From: Methylocapsa sp. S129
GTDB lineage: Bacteria; Pseudomonadota; Alphaproteobacteria; Rhizobiales; Beijerinckiaceae
Direction of reading: 5' to 3'
NCBI RefSeq assembly: GCF_009765995.1
Contig: NZ_LMUI01000004.1
Coordinates: forward strand, 49,187-113,186
DNA: 64,000 nucleotides
Shown: piece after piece, positions 45,822-53,783 of the stretch
How positions within the stretch are numbered: the first letter of the stretch is position 1
Layout of the letters: every line of letters starts with the position of its first letter
Program-made: the position numbers and the translations under genes
Notes under the pieces: model-generated
The model's input: the letters and a program-made list of their open reading frames with translations, nothing else
What the model was told of the DNA's origin: nothing
Databases searched by the model: none

Positions 45822-47459
45822 ATGCCAGTGGAATCACTGCGCAAGCAATGGGACGCGCGCGCTGCCAGTGCGCCGTTGCACTGCGCGATGACGTTCGAAG
45901 GCGACGATCTTGTGCTCGGCGCTGGGACGAAGCTCGCCGCCGTGGAGCGCGGCCTTCGAAAGGCCGACGAGGACGCCGCTCCAACAAGTGATGCACGCCT
46001 CATCGCCATGCTCAGCGCGGCATATCGCCGTCCGATTGGCGCACCGATTCTTGGCTACATCCGCCGCGCGCTCGTCAAGCGAGGCGAAGGCGAAACCGCC
46101 GTCGCCTTGACCCACCTCGCGCTGACGGGGTTGCCCAAGCTAGCGCAGCCAATAGAAGACGCGCGCCGGCTATTCATGGCCGACGGCCTGATGAAGGCAG
46201 GCGTCGGCCCGCGCACAATTCTGAAGGCGCTGGAGCTTGACGAAAGCCTGCTGACCGAACTGCAGCGCCGCTACAATCCCGATCAGCCGCGTGTGCCCGC
46301 GGGCAACGGCGAGGAGAGCGGGCAATGGACGGACGGGAGCGCAGCCGGCGCTGTTGGACCGAGCGCAAGATCAGGTCGCCCCACTGCGCGCCGGCAATAT
46401 GCGCAAAACTCGGTTAGCGACGCCGAAAGATTTCCGACGGAACCAGAGAACGAAGGCGAGCCTGTCACCTTCTACAATCCTGAGACTCGGGAGTACAGAC
46501 ACTTCCGCGCGAATTCGCCGATCACACCGCCATTTCTGCCAGGCTTCATAAACCTTAACCAGCTGCCGCATGGTGAAACATACTTCGAGCCTCCCCCCGT
46601 TGAGACCGAACCGGGAGATGACGACCCCGTGCCTGGGGGCGAGAAGACCGAGGACGTCGACGATCCGGTCCCGCAAGGCAGCCAGCCGACCGCCGCCGAC
46701 AAAGCAAAGGCGCGCGACGCGCAACTCGCGGCGAACAAGGCGGCCGGAGCCAAGTGGGAGGTTTGCACCGAGAACGACTCGCTTTCCGCCGGACTGCTCA
46801 TTGGGCGACAAATCACAATTATAACGGACAGCGGGATTTCCTTTCGCGCCGACCATCTTACACTGGACCCAACTACGGGAGAGTTCGGCGGCGTCGAGGC
46901 GAAGGCATCCCAGACCGCTCCTCTGACGCCCGGTCAGGAGGTTGGCATTCCGGAAGTCGCAGTAACCGGAGGGACAATTCGGGGGGCGGGAAAGCCCAAC
47001 TTTCCCGGCGGCATGCGTCTCCCACCCTTCACCATAAGAATCGTTCGGCCACCGACAGAGAAATTCATGACGATCGAACAGCCCGACGTAATAGATTTTA
47101 CGACGACGGACCCGGTTTCCGGCGATGTCTGCCTCGTCATCAGCGATCACCTCCGATTCGACGTCGACGAAGCCCAGCATCTGTGGATGCTGCAAGGCAA
47201 GGTCAATAAATATCTCGGCGCTATCGAGAGCGGCGAAATATACAAGCATCTTCCGCACGCGATTGGCAAAAAGATCATCATTTTCATCGCTGCAAAATAT
47301 CCGCTGACAGAAAACGCGCGCTATTTCATTGAGAGATGCCAAAAAACATTAGGCGACTATGGATTGGAATTGCAGGTGGACAATCGCGGTCCCGGCGCCC
47401 GCTCGAAATCCGCTTCGTCGGGCGGGCCACACGAAAGCAACGTCGAACAGAAACAGTAA
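45822..47459 (+). CDS. polymorphic toxin: shared N-terminal domain + REase-fold toxin + in-frame DUF6572
   Basis: A 545-residue protein. Residues 1-150 form a helical domain shared with the toxin at 57945 (APLHCAMTFEGDDLVLGAGT, YIRRALVKRGEGETAVALTH, RRLFMADGLMKAGVGPR). The junction motif NPDQPRVPAGNGEESGQW is at 152-169. A Pro-rich linker follows, then a nuclease-like domain with RADHLTLDPTTGEFGGVEAK (D...ExK, about 345-361) and LTPGQ. From Met 416 the frame continues into a complete DUF6572 domain (MTIEQPDVIDF...), elsewhere a separate putative immunity gene. Either the proteins are fused or the internal ATG at 47067 starts its own product. The ribosome site is GAGG. Confidence 0.78.
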   Translation: MPVESLRKQWDARAASAPLHCAMTFEGDDLVLGAGTKLAAVERGLRKADEDAAPTSDARLIAMLSAAYRRPIGAPILGYIRRALVKRGEGETAVALTHLALTGLPKLAQPIEDARRLFMADGLMKAGVGPRTILKALELDESLLTELQRRYNPDQPRVPAGNGEESGQWTDGSAAGAVGPSARSGRPTARRQYAQNSVSDAERFPTEPENEGEPVTFYNPETREYRHFRANSPITPPFLPGFINLNQLPHGETYFEPPPVETEPGDDDPVPGGEKTEDVDDPVPQGSQPTAADKAKARDAQLAANKAAGAKWEVCTENDSLSAGLLIGRQITIITDSGISFRADHLTLDPTTGEFGGVEAKASQTAPLTPGQEVGIPEVAVTGGTIRGAGKPNFPGGMRLPPFTIRIVRPPTEKFMTIEQPDVIDFTTTDPVSGDVCLVISDHLRFDVDEAQHLWMLQGKVNKYLGAIESGEIYKHLPHAIGKKIIIFIAAKYPLTENARYFIERCQKTLGDYGLELQVDNRGPGARSKSASSGGPHESNVEQKQ

Positions 47460-47774
47460 CAGCACAACGATTGTTGGCGGAACGATAGGCGCCGCTGCGT
47501 TGCGCGTCGCAACGAGTGCATCTGCCCCCATCCCATCTGAAATTGAACCGCCGCTGCTTACGTGCCGACTGTCGCAAGCCGCCTGGCGACATCCTCATCG
47601 CGCCACGACGATAGCCGCTAACACCCGCCGATAGTCCGCGCTCGCGCTTACTTGGCGCTCCCTCATCTCACGGGCCATCGCCCGCAATGTCACATTCAAA
47701 TCCGTCCGCTCCCTCGGCGACGGCGCATCCCTCACGCCGCTCCTGACCGCAACCCCCACAGAAATGGACCCCCC

Positions 47775-49283
47775 ATGAGCATCGCACAGACTACCGAAGA
47801 AACCCTCCGCCTCACCAAGGAAGCCCTCGCGCAGCCCAATGCCGCGCTCGCAAAGAACGTCACCATCGCCACCGGCCTCTCCGCATACGATCTTCAGGCG
47901 CCGGCGAAGAATCTCTATCCGACGATCACGCCGCTGCGCAATGCGATCCCGCGCGTGCAGCGGCTCAATCCGGGCGACGCGGCGCGCTGGCGCACGATCT
48001 CCTCCGTCGCCGGCTCCGGCTTCGACGCGATGGGCTGGGTGCCCGAGGGACAGCGCTCGGCGAGCATGTCCTACGCCGCCAATCCGCAGACCGCGCCCTA
48101 TGTGACGCTCGGCGAGGAAGACACGGTGACCTTCGAAGCCGAGGCCGCTGCGCAGGGTTACGAGGACGTCAACACGACAGCCACATTGCGCCTGCTGCAA
48201 AAGACCATGCGTAAGGAGGAGACTGGCCTGCTCGGCGGCAATGCCTCGCTCGCGCTCGGCACGCCCGGAACGCCTGTGCTGACCGCATCGGGCAGCGGCG
48301 CGACCCTTCCCGCCGCGACCTATTCGGTGATCGTCGTCGCGCTCGCCTTCGAGGGCTATCGCAATTCCTCACTCGTCGCCGGCGTCGCGACGACCAAGAC
48401 GATCACCGGCAATGACGGCAATACCTACAGCCTCAACGGCGGCGCCTCGAACAAGAGCGCCAATGCGACGCAGGCGGTCACGCTGGGGCAGACTTTGTTC
48501 GCCACGGCGCCGATGGTCAATGGCGCCGTCGCTTACGCCTGGTATGTCGGCGCGGCGGGCTCGGAGACGCTGCAGGCGATCACCACGATCAACAGCCTCG
48601 CGCTCTCGGCGCAGCTCGCCAGCGGGCAGCAGCCGGCGAGCGCAATCAGCGCCGATTATTCTCGCAATTCCACGCTCGCCTTCGACGGCCTGCTGACGAT
48701 CGGCTTCAACCCCGTCAACAGCGCCTATGTGCAGGCGCTCAGTTCGGGGACAGCGGGGACCGGCTCCTTCCTCACCGCGTCCGGGCGCGGTTCGGTCGTC
48801 GAGATCGACGCCATGCTCGTGCAAATGTGGAACGCCTATCGCCTGTCGCCCACCGTGCTCTATGTGAACGCGCAAGAGCAGAAGAACATCACCAACAAGT
48901 GCCTGACCAGCGCGTCCGGCCCACTGGTGCGCTACAACATCGCCGCCGACAGCGATCGCGGCGGTCCCTATGGCGTTTCGGCTTCGGGCGTCGTGCGCTG
49001 GTATTACAATCCGTTCAGCGTCGACGGCGGTTTCGACATTCCGATCCAGGTCCATCCCGACCTGCCGCCCGGCACCATTCTGGCTTATTGCGAGCGTCTC
49101 CCCGTTTGGTACCAGTCCAATGAAGCGCCCAATGTGGCGGAGGTGCTGACGCGCCGCGACTATTATCGCGTCGACTGGCCGGTGCGCACGCGCCGCCGGG
49201 AATTTGGCGTCTATGCCGAAGAAGTGCTCGCGGTCTATGCGCCGTTCGGCATCGGCATCCTCACCAATATCGGCAACGGCTGA
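47775..49283 (+). CDS. major capsid protein (HK97 fold) with inserted Ig-like domain
   Basis: A 502-residue capsid protein. LRNAIPRVQRLNPGDAARWR and VGWVPEGQRSASMSY-like sequence (here DAMGWVPEGQ) lie in the N-terminal arm and E-loop, and RRREFGVYAEEVLAVYAPFGIGIL ends the A-domain. Residues about 175-290 (TPVLTASGSGATLPAATYSV, YAWYVGAAGSETLQAITTI) look like an inserted Ig-like beta-domain, a surface decoration. The start at 47775 is chosen over a longer frame from 47652. No scaffold domain is present, fitting the separate protease/scaffold gene. The 315-bp gap before it holds no gene. Confidence 0.9.
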   Translation: MSIAQTTEETLRLTKEALAQPNAALAKNVTIATGLSAYDLQAPAKNLYPTITPLRNAIPRVQRLNPGDAARWRTISSVAGSGFDAMGWVPEGQRSASMSYAANPQTAPYVTLGEEDTVTFEAEAAAQGYEDVNTTATLRLLQKTMRKEETGLLGGNASLALGTPGTPVLTASGSGATLPAATYSVIVVALAFEGYRNSSLVAGVATTKTITGNDGNTYSLNGGASNKSANATQAVTLGQTLFATAPMVNGAVAYAWYVGAAGSETLQAITTINSLALSAQLASGQQPASAISADYSRNSTLAFDGLLTIGFNPVNSAYVQALSSGTAGTGSFLTASGRGSVVEIDAMLVQMWNAYRLSPTVLYVNAQEQKNITNKCLTSASGPLVRYNIAADSDRGGPYGVSASGVVRWYYNPFSVDGGFDIPIQVHPDLPPGTILAYCERLPVWYQSNEAPNVAEVLTRRDYYRVDWPVRTRRREFGVYAEEVLAVYAPFGIGILTNIGNG

Positions 49284-49339
49284 GACGGCGGGCGCAAGCG
49301 CCCGCTCGCTCTTTCAGCGGCGCAAAGAGGAGACAGTCC

Positions 49340-50158
49340 ATGTCCCCCAACGATCTCACGACCCTGCCGGCGCTCAAGGCCTGGCTCGGCCTGCCGGCGT
49401 CGGCTTCGCCCTATGACGCGACGCTCGCCGCGCTCATCACGGCGGCGAGCCGCGCCATCTACGCCCTGCTGAGTCGGCCGGCCCTACTGCCGCAGGATTA
49501 CAACGAGGTCCTCGACGGCGAGAGCGCGCGGATTACGCTTCGTCACTGGCCGGTGCAGAGCATCGCTTCGCTCGCCATCGACAATCTGGCCGTCCCGCCC
49601 GTCGTCGCCGGCGTTCGTCACGGTTATCTCCTACAGAGCGCGGACATCGCGCCACCGAGCCGGCAACAGGCCGTCGACATTTTCGGACGCTGGGTCTTGC
49701 GCGGCCGACTGAATGTCGCGATCTCTTACACTGCGGGCTATGCTGTGTCGGGCGAAGCGCAGATCGTTCCCGCCTCCGCGCCCTGGCAGATCGCCGCCGC
49801 GGCGCCGTATGGGCCGTGGGGCTGCGATGTCGGAATCGTCTATGCCGCGACGGGCGCCGCATTGACGGCGGTCGGCGCATCGCCGTCAGCAGGGCAATAT
49901 GCCGTCTCCGGCGGCCTCTATTCATTCTCCGCGGCGGACGCCGCGACGTCCTTGTCCATTTCCTACGGCTACATCCCGCAAGACATCGCCCAGGCGGCGC
50001 TGGAGCTCGCGGCGGAGCGTTTTCGCGCCGCCGAGCGCATCGGCCTCAAGTCCAAGTCGGTCGGCGGGCAGGAGACGATCGCCTACGACACATCGGCCAT
50101 GTCAGCCGCGGTTCTCGCGCTGCTGCAACCTTATCGCCGAGTGACCATGTCATGCTGA
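49340..50158 (+). CDS. head-tail connector/adaptor protein (gp6-like) with inserted beta-domain
   Basis: A 272-residue adaptor that joins portal to tail. The N-terminal LTTLPALKAWLGLPA and ALITAASRAIYALLSRP, and the C-terminal DIAQAALELAAERFRAAERIG helices with LQPYRRVTM, are typical of gp6/RcGTA g6 adaptors. Residues about 163-212 are an insert (VYAATGAAL...GQYAVSGGLYSFSAADA) that recurs in the tail tube protein. The ribosome site is GAGGAGA. Confidence 0.82.
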   Translation: MSPNDLTTLPALKAWLGLPASASPYDATLAALITAASRAIYALLSRPALLPQDYNEVLDGESARITLRHWPVQSIASLAIDNLAVPPVVAGVRHGYLLQSADIAPPSRQQAVDIFGRWVLRGRLNVAISYTAGYAVSGEAQIVPASAPWQIAAAAPYGPWGCDVGIVYAATGAALTAVGASPSAGQYAVSGGLYSFSAADAATSLSISYGYIPQDIAQAALELAAERFRAAERIGLKSKSVGGQETIAYDTSAMSAAVLALLQPYRRVTMSC

Positions 50159-50637
50159 CGCTCGGCCTTGTCGGCGCCGACGCGCTCGATGCGCGTCTTG
50201 GCGCTTTCCCCGCGCAGTTCCTCAACGATCTCAGCGCGAAAGCCGCGGCGCTTGCCGACGCCCTCGTCGACAAGGTGAGGAACGACAAACTGTCGGGCCA
50301 GGTTCTCAACGCGATCAGCGGCGAATTGCGCGACTCTATTTTCAGCGAAGTGCGCATCGACAGCGATGGCGTCGCGGTCAACGTCGGCTCCGCCGGCATT
50401 AAATATGCCGCGATCCAGGAATATGGCGGCAAGACTGCCGCCCATGAAATATTGCCTGCGAAGGCGAATGTTTTGGCGTTCATCGCCGGCGGCGCTCTTC
50501 ACTTCGCCAGACGCGTCGAACATCCCGGTTCGCTCATTCCCGAACGTTCCTATTTGCGCTCGAGCCTTGCCGAAATGATGGACGAGATCATCGCGGCATT
50601 CGCAGAATCGCCGGGCGAAACCTGGGAGGGCCCATGA
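50152..50637 (+). CDS. HK97 gp10-like neck/tail-completion protein
   Basis: A 161-residue protein: LNDLSAKAAALADALVDKVRNDK, GQVLNAISGELRDSIFSEV, AAIQEYGGKTAAHEILP, and PGSLIPERSYLRSSLAEM are those of the HK97 gp10 family, which form the stopper between head and tail. It overlaps the adaptor gene by seven bases and the next gene by four. The track's longer frame upstream is a shadow of the adaptor. Confidence 0.85.
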   Translation: MLTLGLVGADALDARLGAFPAQFLNDLSAKAAALADALVDKVRNDKLSGQVLNAISGELRDSIFSEVRIDSDGVAVNVGSAGIKYAAIQEYGGKTAAHEILPAKANVLAFIAGGALHFARRVEHPGSLIPERSYLRSSLAEMMDEIIAAFAESPGETWEGP

Positions 50638-51068
50638 GCCGCGAAGCCGCCTTCTCCAGTCTCTTCAACACGCTCGCCAACGCCTATTCCTGGGGCCTCG
50701 CGTCGCGCCGGCTAAAACTCTGGAGCGAAATTCCCGCCGCGATGCGGCCAGCCTTGTTCCAGCTCGAAGCGGGGCCGGAAACCTATTCCTGGACTTCGCT
50801 CGCCACGCCCAGGCGCACGATCGAGGCCAGATTGTTCCTCTATTTCGACTCCCGCGATCCGCTGACCCCTGGCGCCATCGCGATCAACGCCGCGCTCGAC
50901 GCAATCGACGCCGCTCTGGCTCCCCAAGCCGGCGACATCGCCCTCGGCCGCCAGACACTCGGCGGCGCGGTCTACGATTGCAAAATCTCCGGCGTTCCCG
51001 TGCGCGACACCGGCGACATGGACGGCGACGGGCTGGCGGTGGTGAGCGTGAAACTGGCGCTGCCGTAG
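50634..51068 (+). CDS. tail terminator-like protein
   Basis: A 144-residue protein (AFSSLFNTLANAYSW, RTIEARLFLYFDSRDPLTPGAIAINAALDAI, GLAVVSVKLALP) with the size, place and alpha/beta layout of RcGTA g8 and lambda gpU-like tail terminators, which cap the tail tube. It overlaps its neighbour as ATGA. Call by position and layout. Confidence 0.72.
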   Translation: MSREAAFSSLFNTLANAYSWGLASRRLKLWSEIPAAMRPALFQLEAGPETYSWTSLATPRRTIEARLFLYFDSRDPLTPGAIAINAALDAIDAALAPQAGDIALGRQTLGGAVYDCKISGVPVRDTGDMDGDGLAVVSVKLALP

Positions 51069-51115
51069 AACGCGTCGCTGCGAATTTCCAATCCCCATCA
51101 CAACGGAGAACCTCC

Positions 51116-51850
51116 ATGTTCGTCTTTGGTTCGGGCGTGCTGATCGGCACGCCGCAAGGCGGGACGCCGATCAATTTCGGCCTCGCGCAGGAAGTGACGC
51201 TCAATCTCAGCACAACGACGAAATCGCTCTACGGGCAATATAACTTCCCCGTCGCGATCGGCTCGGGAACGCGCAAGATGGCCGGTAAGGCGAAGATGGC
51301 GCGCATATCGGGCCAGGCGCTGGGGTCGCTGTTCTTCGGCGTGACGCCGTCGACCGGCGTCACGCAGACGCAATTTGGCGAGGCGGCAAGCGTCCCGGCG
51401 TCCTCGCCCTATACCTACTCGACGAGCTTCCATGCGACCTTTGTCGCCGATCAGGGCGTCGTCTATGCCGCGAGCGCGCTGCCGCTGAAGCTTGTCGCCT
51501 CCGCGCCCGCGGTCGGACAATATTCGGTTGCGGGCGGCGTCTATACTTTCGCGGCGGCCGACGCCGGCGCCGCTGTGTTGATCTCCTACACCTATGCGAA
51601 CGCGACCAGCGGCGAGAGCATCGCCGTCGCCGCGCAATTGATCGGCCCGACGATTTCATTTTCGGCCAATCTGTTCGCCTCCGATCCGACCACTGGCAAG
51701 CAATTTTCGGTGCTTCTCTACAATTGCGTCGCGGAGAAGCTCGCCTTGGGCACCAAGCTTGAGGATTTCGTTCTGCCTGAGCTCGACTTTCAATGCTTCG
51801 CCAATAGCGCGGGCCAGGTGTGCCAGCTCAATTTTGGAGACGCGGCATGA
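51116..51850 (+). CDS. major tail tube protein with repeated beta-domain
   Basis: A 244-residue tail tube protein. The N-terminal FVFGSGVLIGTPQGGTPINFGLAQ and SLYGQYNFPVAIGSGTRKMAGKAK, and the C-terminal ISFSANLFASDPTTGKQFSVLLYN, are typical of tail tube proteins with a rolled beta-sandwich. Residues about 115-163 (VYAASALPLKL...GQYSVAGGVYTFAAADAG) repeat the insert of the connector protein. The start at 51116 follows CGGAGA; an upstream frame is a shadow. Confidence 0.85.
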   Translation: MFVFGSGVLIGTPQGGTPINFGLAQEVTLNLSTTTKSLYGQYNFPVAIGSGTRKMAGKAKMARISGQALGSLFFGVTPSTGVTQTQFGEAASVPASSPYTYSTSFHATFVADQGVVYAASALPLKLVASAPAVGQYSVAGGVYTFAAADAGAAVLISYTYANATSGESIAVAAQLIGPTISFSANLFASDPTTGKQFSVLLYNCVAEKLALGTKLEDFVLPELDFQCFANSAGQVCQLNFGDAA

Positions 51851-52221
51851 GCGAGGAGGCCTTCCTTGTTTCGCTGGCCGGACGGCAATGGTTTTTGCCG
51901 CATCTGCCGTTCCGCGCGATCAAGAAAATCCAGCCGGCATTGTTTCAGATATATGCCGAACTCGGCGGCGCCGCGATTTCGACAGCGAGCGTCGCACGAC
52001 TCAGCGAGGCGCAGCTCGATCGTCTCGCCGAAGCGACTTATCAGGCGATCACTCACGTCGATCCCGAGCTTTCGCGGGAGGACTTTCTCGATTTACCCTT
52101 CTCGGTGAGCGAGCTGATGCAGGCGTTTCCAGCCATCGCAAGGGCCGCCGGGTTGCGCGCCGCCACAGCTTCGGAAGCGTCTCGGCGGGAGGCGCCGGGG
52201 GAGCTGATTTCGACCGGCTGA
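51847..52221 (+). CDS. tail assembly chaperone, short (unshifted) form
   Basis: A 124-residue helical protein (FLVSLAGRQWFLPHLPFRAIKKIQPALFQ, LSEAQLDRLAEATYQAI) overlapping the tail tube gene by four bases. Its place before the tape measure gene is that of the lambda G / RcGTA g10 chaperone that coats the tape measure protein during tail assembly. Near the end it contains a run of five G at 52197-52201 where a -1 shift would extend it. Confidence 0.78.
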   Translation: MSEEAFLVSLAGRQWFLPHLPFRAIKKIQPALFQIYAELGGAAISTASVARLSEAQLDRLAEATYQAITHVDPELSREDFLDLPFSVSELMQAFPAIARAAGLRAATASEASRREAPGELISTG

Positions 52222-52448
52222 TCGCCCATGTCGTGGCCAATACCGGCTGGACCTGGGATCAGGCGCTCGACGGCCTCACGCTGCCACGGCTCATGGCCCT
52301 GCAAGCCGAATGGCGCGCCCATCCGCCGGCCCATTGGCTGCTCGCCGCGGCATTGAAATATCGGGCGCCGCCCAACGCGGTCGACACGCCTGCGCGACAC
52401 GCGACGATGGCTGAGATGAAGGCGGCCTTCCCGGCTGGCCGGCTCTGA
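52200..52448 (+). CDS. tail assembly chaperone, -1 frameshift extension
   Basis: No start codon opens this 82-codon frame. It continues the chaperone after a -1 slip at G GGG GAG (52197-52203): GADFDRLIAHVVANTGWTWD, LTLPRLMALQAEWRAHPPAHWL, ending AFPAGRL. The Trp-rich WTWDQAL...PRLMALQAEW pattern is that of phage tail chaperone extensions (lambda GT type). The joined product would have about 200 residues. Confidence 0.75.
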   Translation, partial: GADFDRLIAHVVANTGWTWDQALDGLTLPRLMALQAEWRAHPPAHWLLAAALKYRAPPNAVDTPARHATMAEMKAAFPAGRL

Positions 52449-52469
52449 ATCGCATTTAAGGAGCCGCCC

Positions 52470-53783
52470 ATGGCCGACGCCAATCTCGCTGTCACATTCT
52501 CCGCCTCGATCGACAATCTCACAGCCGGAATCGCTGAAGCGAAAGACGCTTTGTCGAGCCTTTCAAGCCCGATCAGCGAGATGAACACGCAATATGCCAC
52601 TCTCGGCGCCTCGATCACGCAAGCCTTCGCGGCCGACAAGGTGCAGGCGTTCAACGCCGCGCTGCTCGCATCCGTATCCGTCCAGAACTCGCTTGCCGCC
52701 GCCCATGCGCAGGCCGCCGCCGCGATACGCTCGGGCGATGACGCATCCTATGCCGACGCCATGCGCGCCTCGAAACTAGCGATCAGCGAGGAGATCAAGG
52801 ACGTTGAAGACGGCTTGAAACAGAAACTGGCGCTCTTCAGCGAAGAGGCGACGCGCCATGAGATCACGCAGCAGCAGAAGGTGACGATGTCGCGCCAGGC
52901 GACCGACGCCGAATATCAGGCCGAACTCGGACTGCTGCAACAGGAGCAGGCGCTCGGCACGACGACGCTCGCGCAAAAGCAGCAGATCGACGACAAGATT
53001 CTCGACGCTGAGCGGCGCCATCAGGATCAAATGGCGAGCCTCGTCCAGAAATCGATCAGCGCTCAGCAGCAGCAATATGAGAATTTCGGCAACGCGATCT
53101 CGCAAAGCTTCAATTCGCAATTGCACGGCCTCATCGATGGGACCACCAATTGGCAAACCGCATTCAAGAATATCCTCGCCGATCTTCTCATCAAATTCAT
53201 CGAATGGGGCGAGACGACGGTGATCCAACATGTCGCCAATGAAGCGGCCAAAACCGCCGCCACAACGGCGGGCGTCGCCGCTCGGACTGGCGCTGAACAG
53301 TCGGGTGCGGCGGCGTCTCTGGCGACTCAGGCCGCGACAATGATCCGGTCGATCATGTCGTCGGCCGCCGAAGCTTTCGCGGGCGTGTTCGGTTTTCTCG
53401 CGCCGATCATGGGCCCGTTCGCAGCCGGCCCCGCCGCGGCGGCGCAGGCGACCGTCGCCGGCGTCGCCGGTTCTGTCGCCTCGGCCGATATCGGCATGTG
53501 GCAAGTTCCCAAAGACATGCTTTCGCTGGTCCATCATAACGAACTGATCATGCCCGCCGCCGAAGCGGGCGCGTTCCGCGATATGCTAGAGGGCGGCGCC
53601 CAGCCGCAAACGGGCGGTGGCGCCGTCCACATCCATCCCACAACGAATTTCCACGTCTCGGCGGTCGATTCGGGAAGCGTCGCCCAATGGATGAAGAACA
53701 ATAGTCCCGCGATGATGAAGGCGATGGATGAAGCGGTGCGCCATGGCGCGCATCTCGGCCTGCGTCGGCTCGCAGGCGCATGA
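52470..53783 (+). CDS. tail tape measure protein (short)
   Basis: A 437-residue protein with a long coiled-coil region (VEDGLKQKLALFSEEATRHEI, LLQQEQALGTTTLAQKQQIDD), the conserved LHGLIDGTTNWQTAFKNILADLLIKFIEWGE segment, then an Ala-rich hydrophobic stretch (AAATMIRSIMSSAAEAFAGVFGFLAPIMGPFA) of the kind that meets membranes. The C-terminal VPKDMLSLVHHNELIMPA is typical of phage lambda gpH-like tapes. The small size predicts a short tail. The ribosome site is AAGGAG. Confidence 0.85.
   Translation: MADANLAVTFSASIDNLTAGIAEAKDALSSLSSPISEMNTQYATLGASITQAFAADKVQAFNAALLASVSVQNSLAAAHAQAAAAIRSGDDASYADAMRASKLAISEEIKDVEDGLKQKLALFSEEATRHEITQQQKVTMSRQATDAEYQAELGLLQQEQALGTTTLAQKQQIDDKILDAERRHQDQMASLVQKSISAQQQQYENFGNAISQSFNSQLHGLIDGTTNWQTAFKNILADLLIKFIEWGETTVIQHVANEAAKTAATTAGVAARTGAEQSGAAASLATQAATMIRSIMSSAAEAFAGVFGFLAPIMGPFAAGPAAAAQATVAGVAGSVASADIGMWQVPKDMLSLVHHNELIMPAAEAGAFRDMLEGGAQPQTGGGAVHIHPTTNFHVSAVDSGSVAQWMKNNSPAMMKAMDEAVRHGAHLGLRRLAGA

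Noticed and set aside
47595..48200. Minus-strand frame before the major capsid gene
   Set aside because: Mostly antisense to the capsid gene; only the last 50 codons lie in the gap and show no family or ribosome site.
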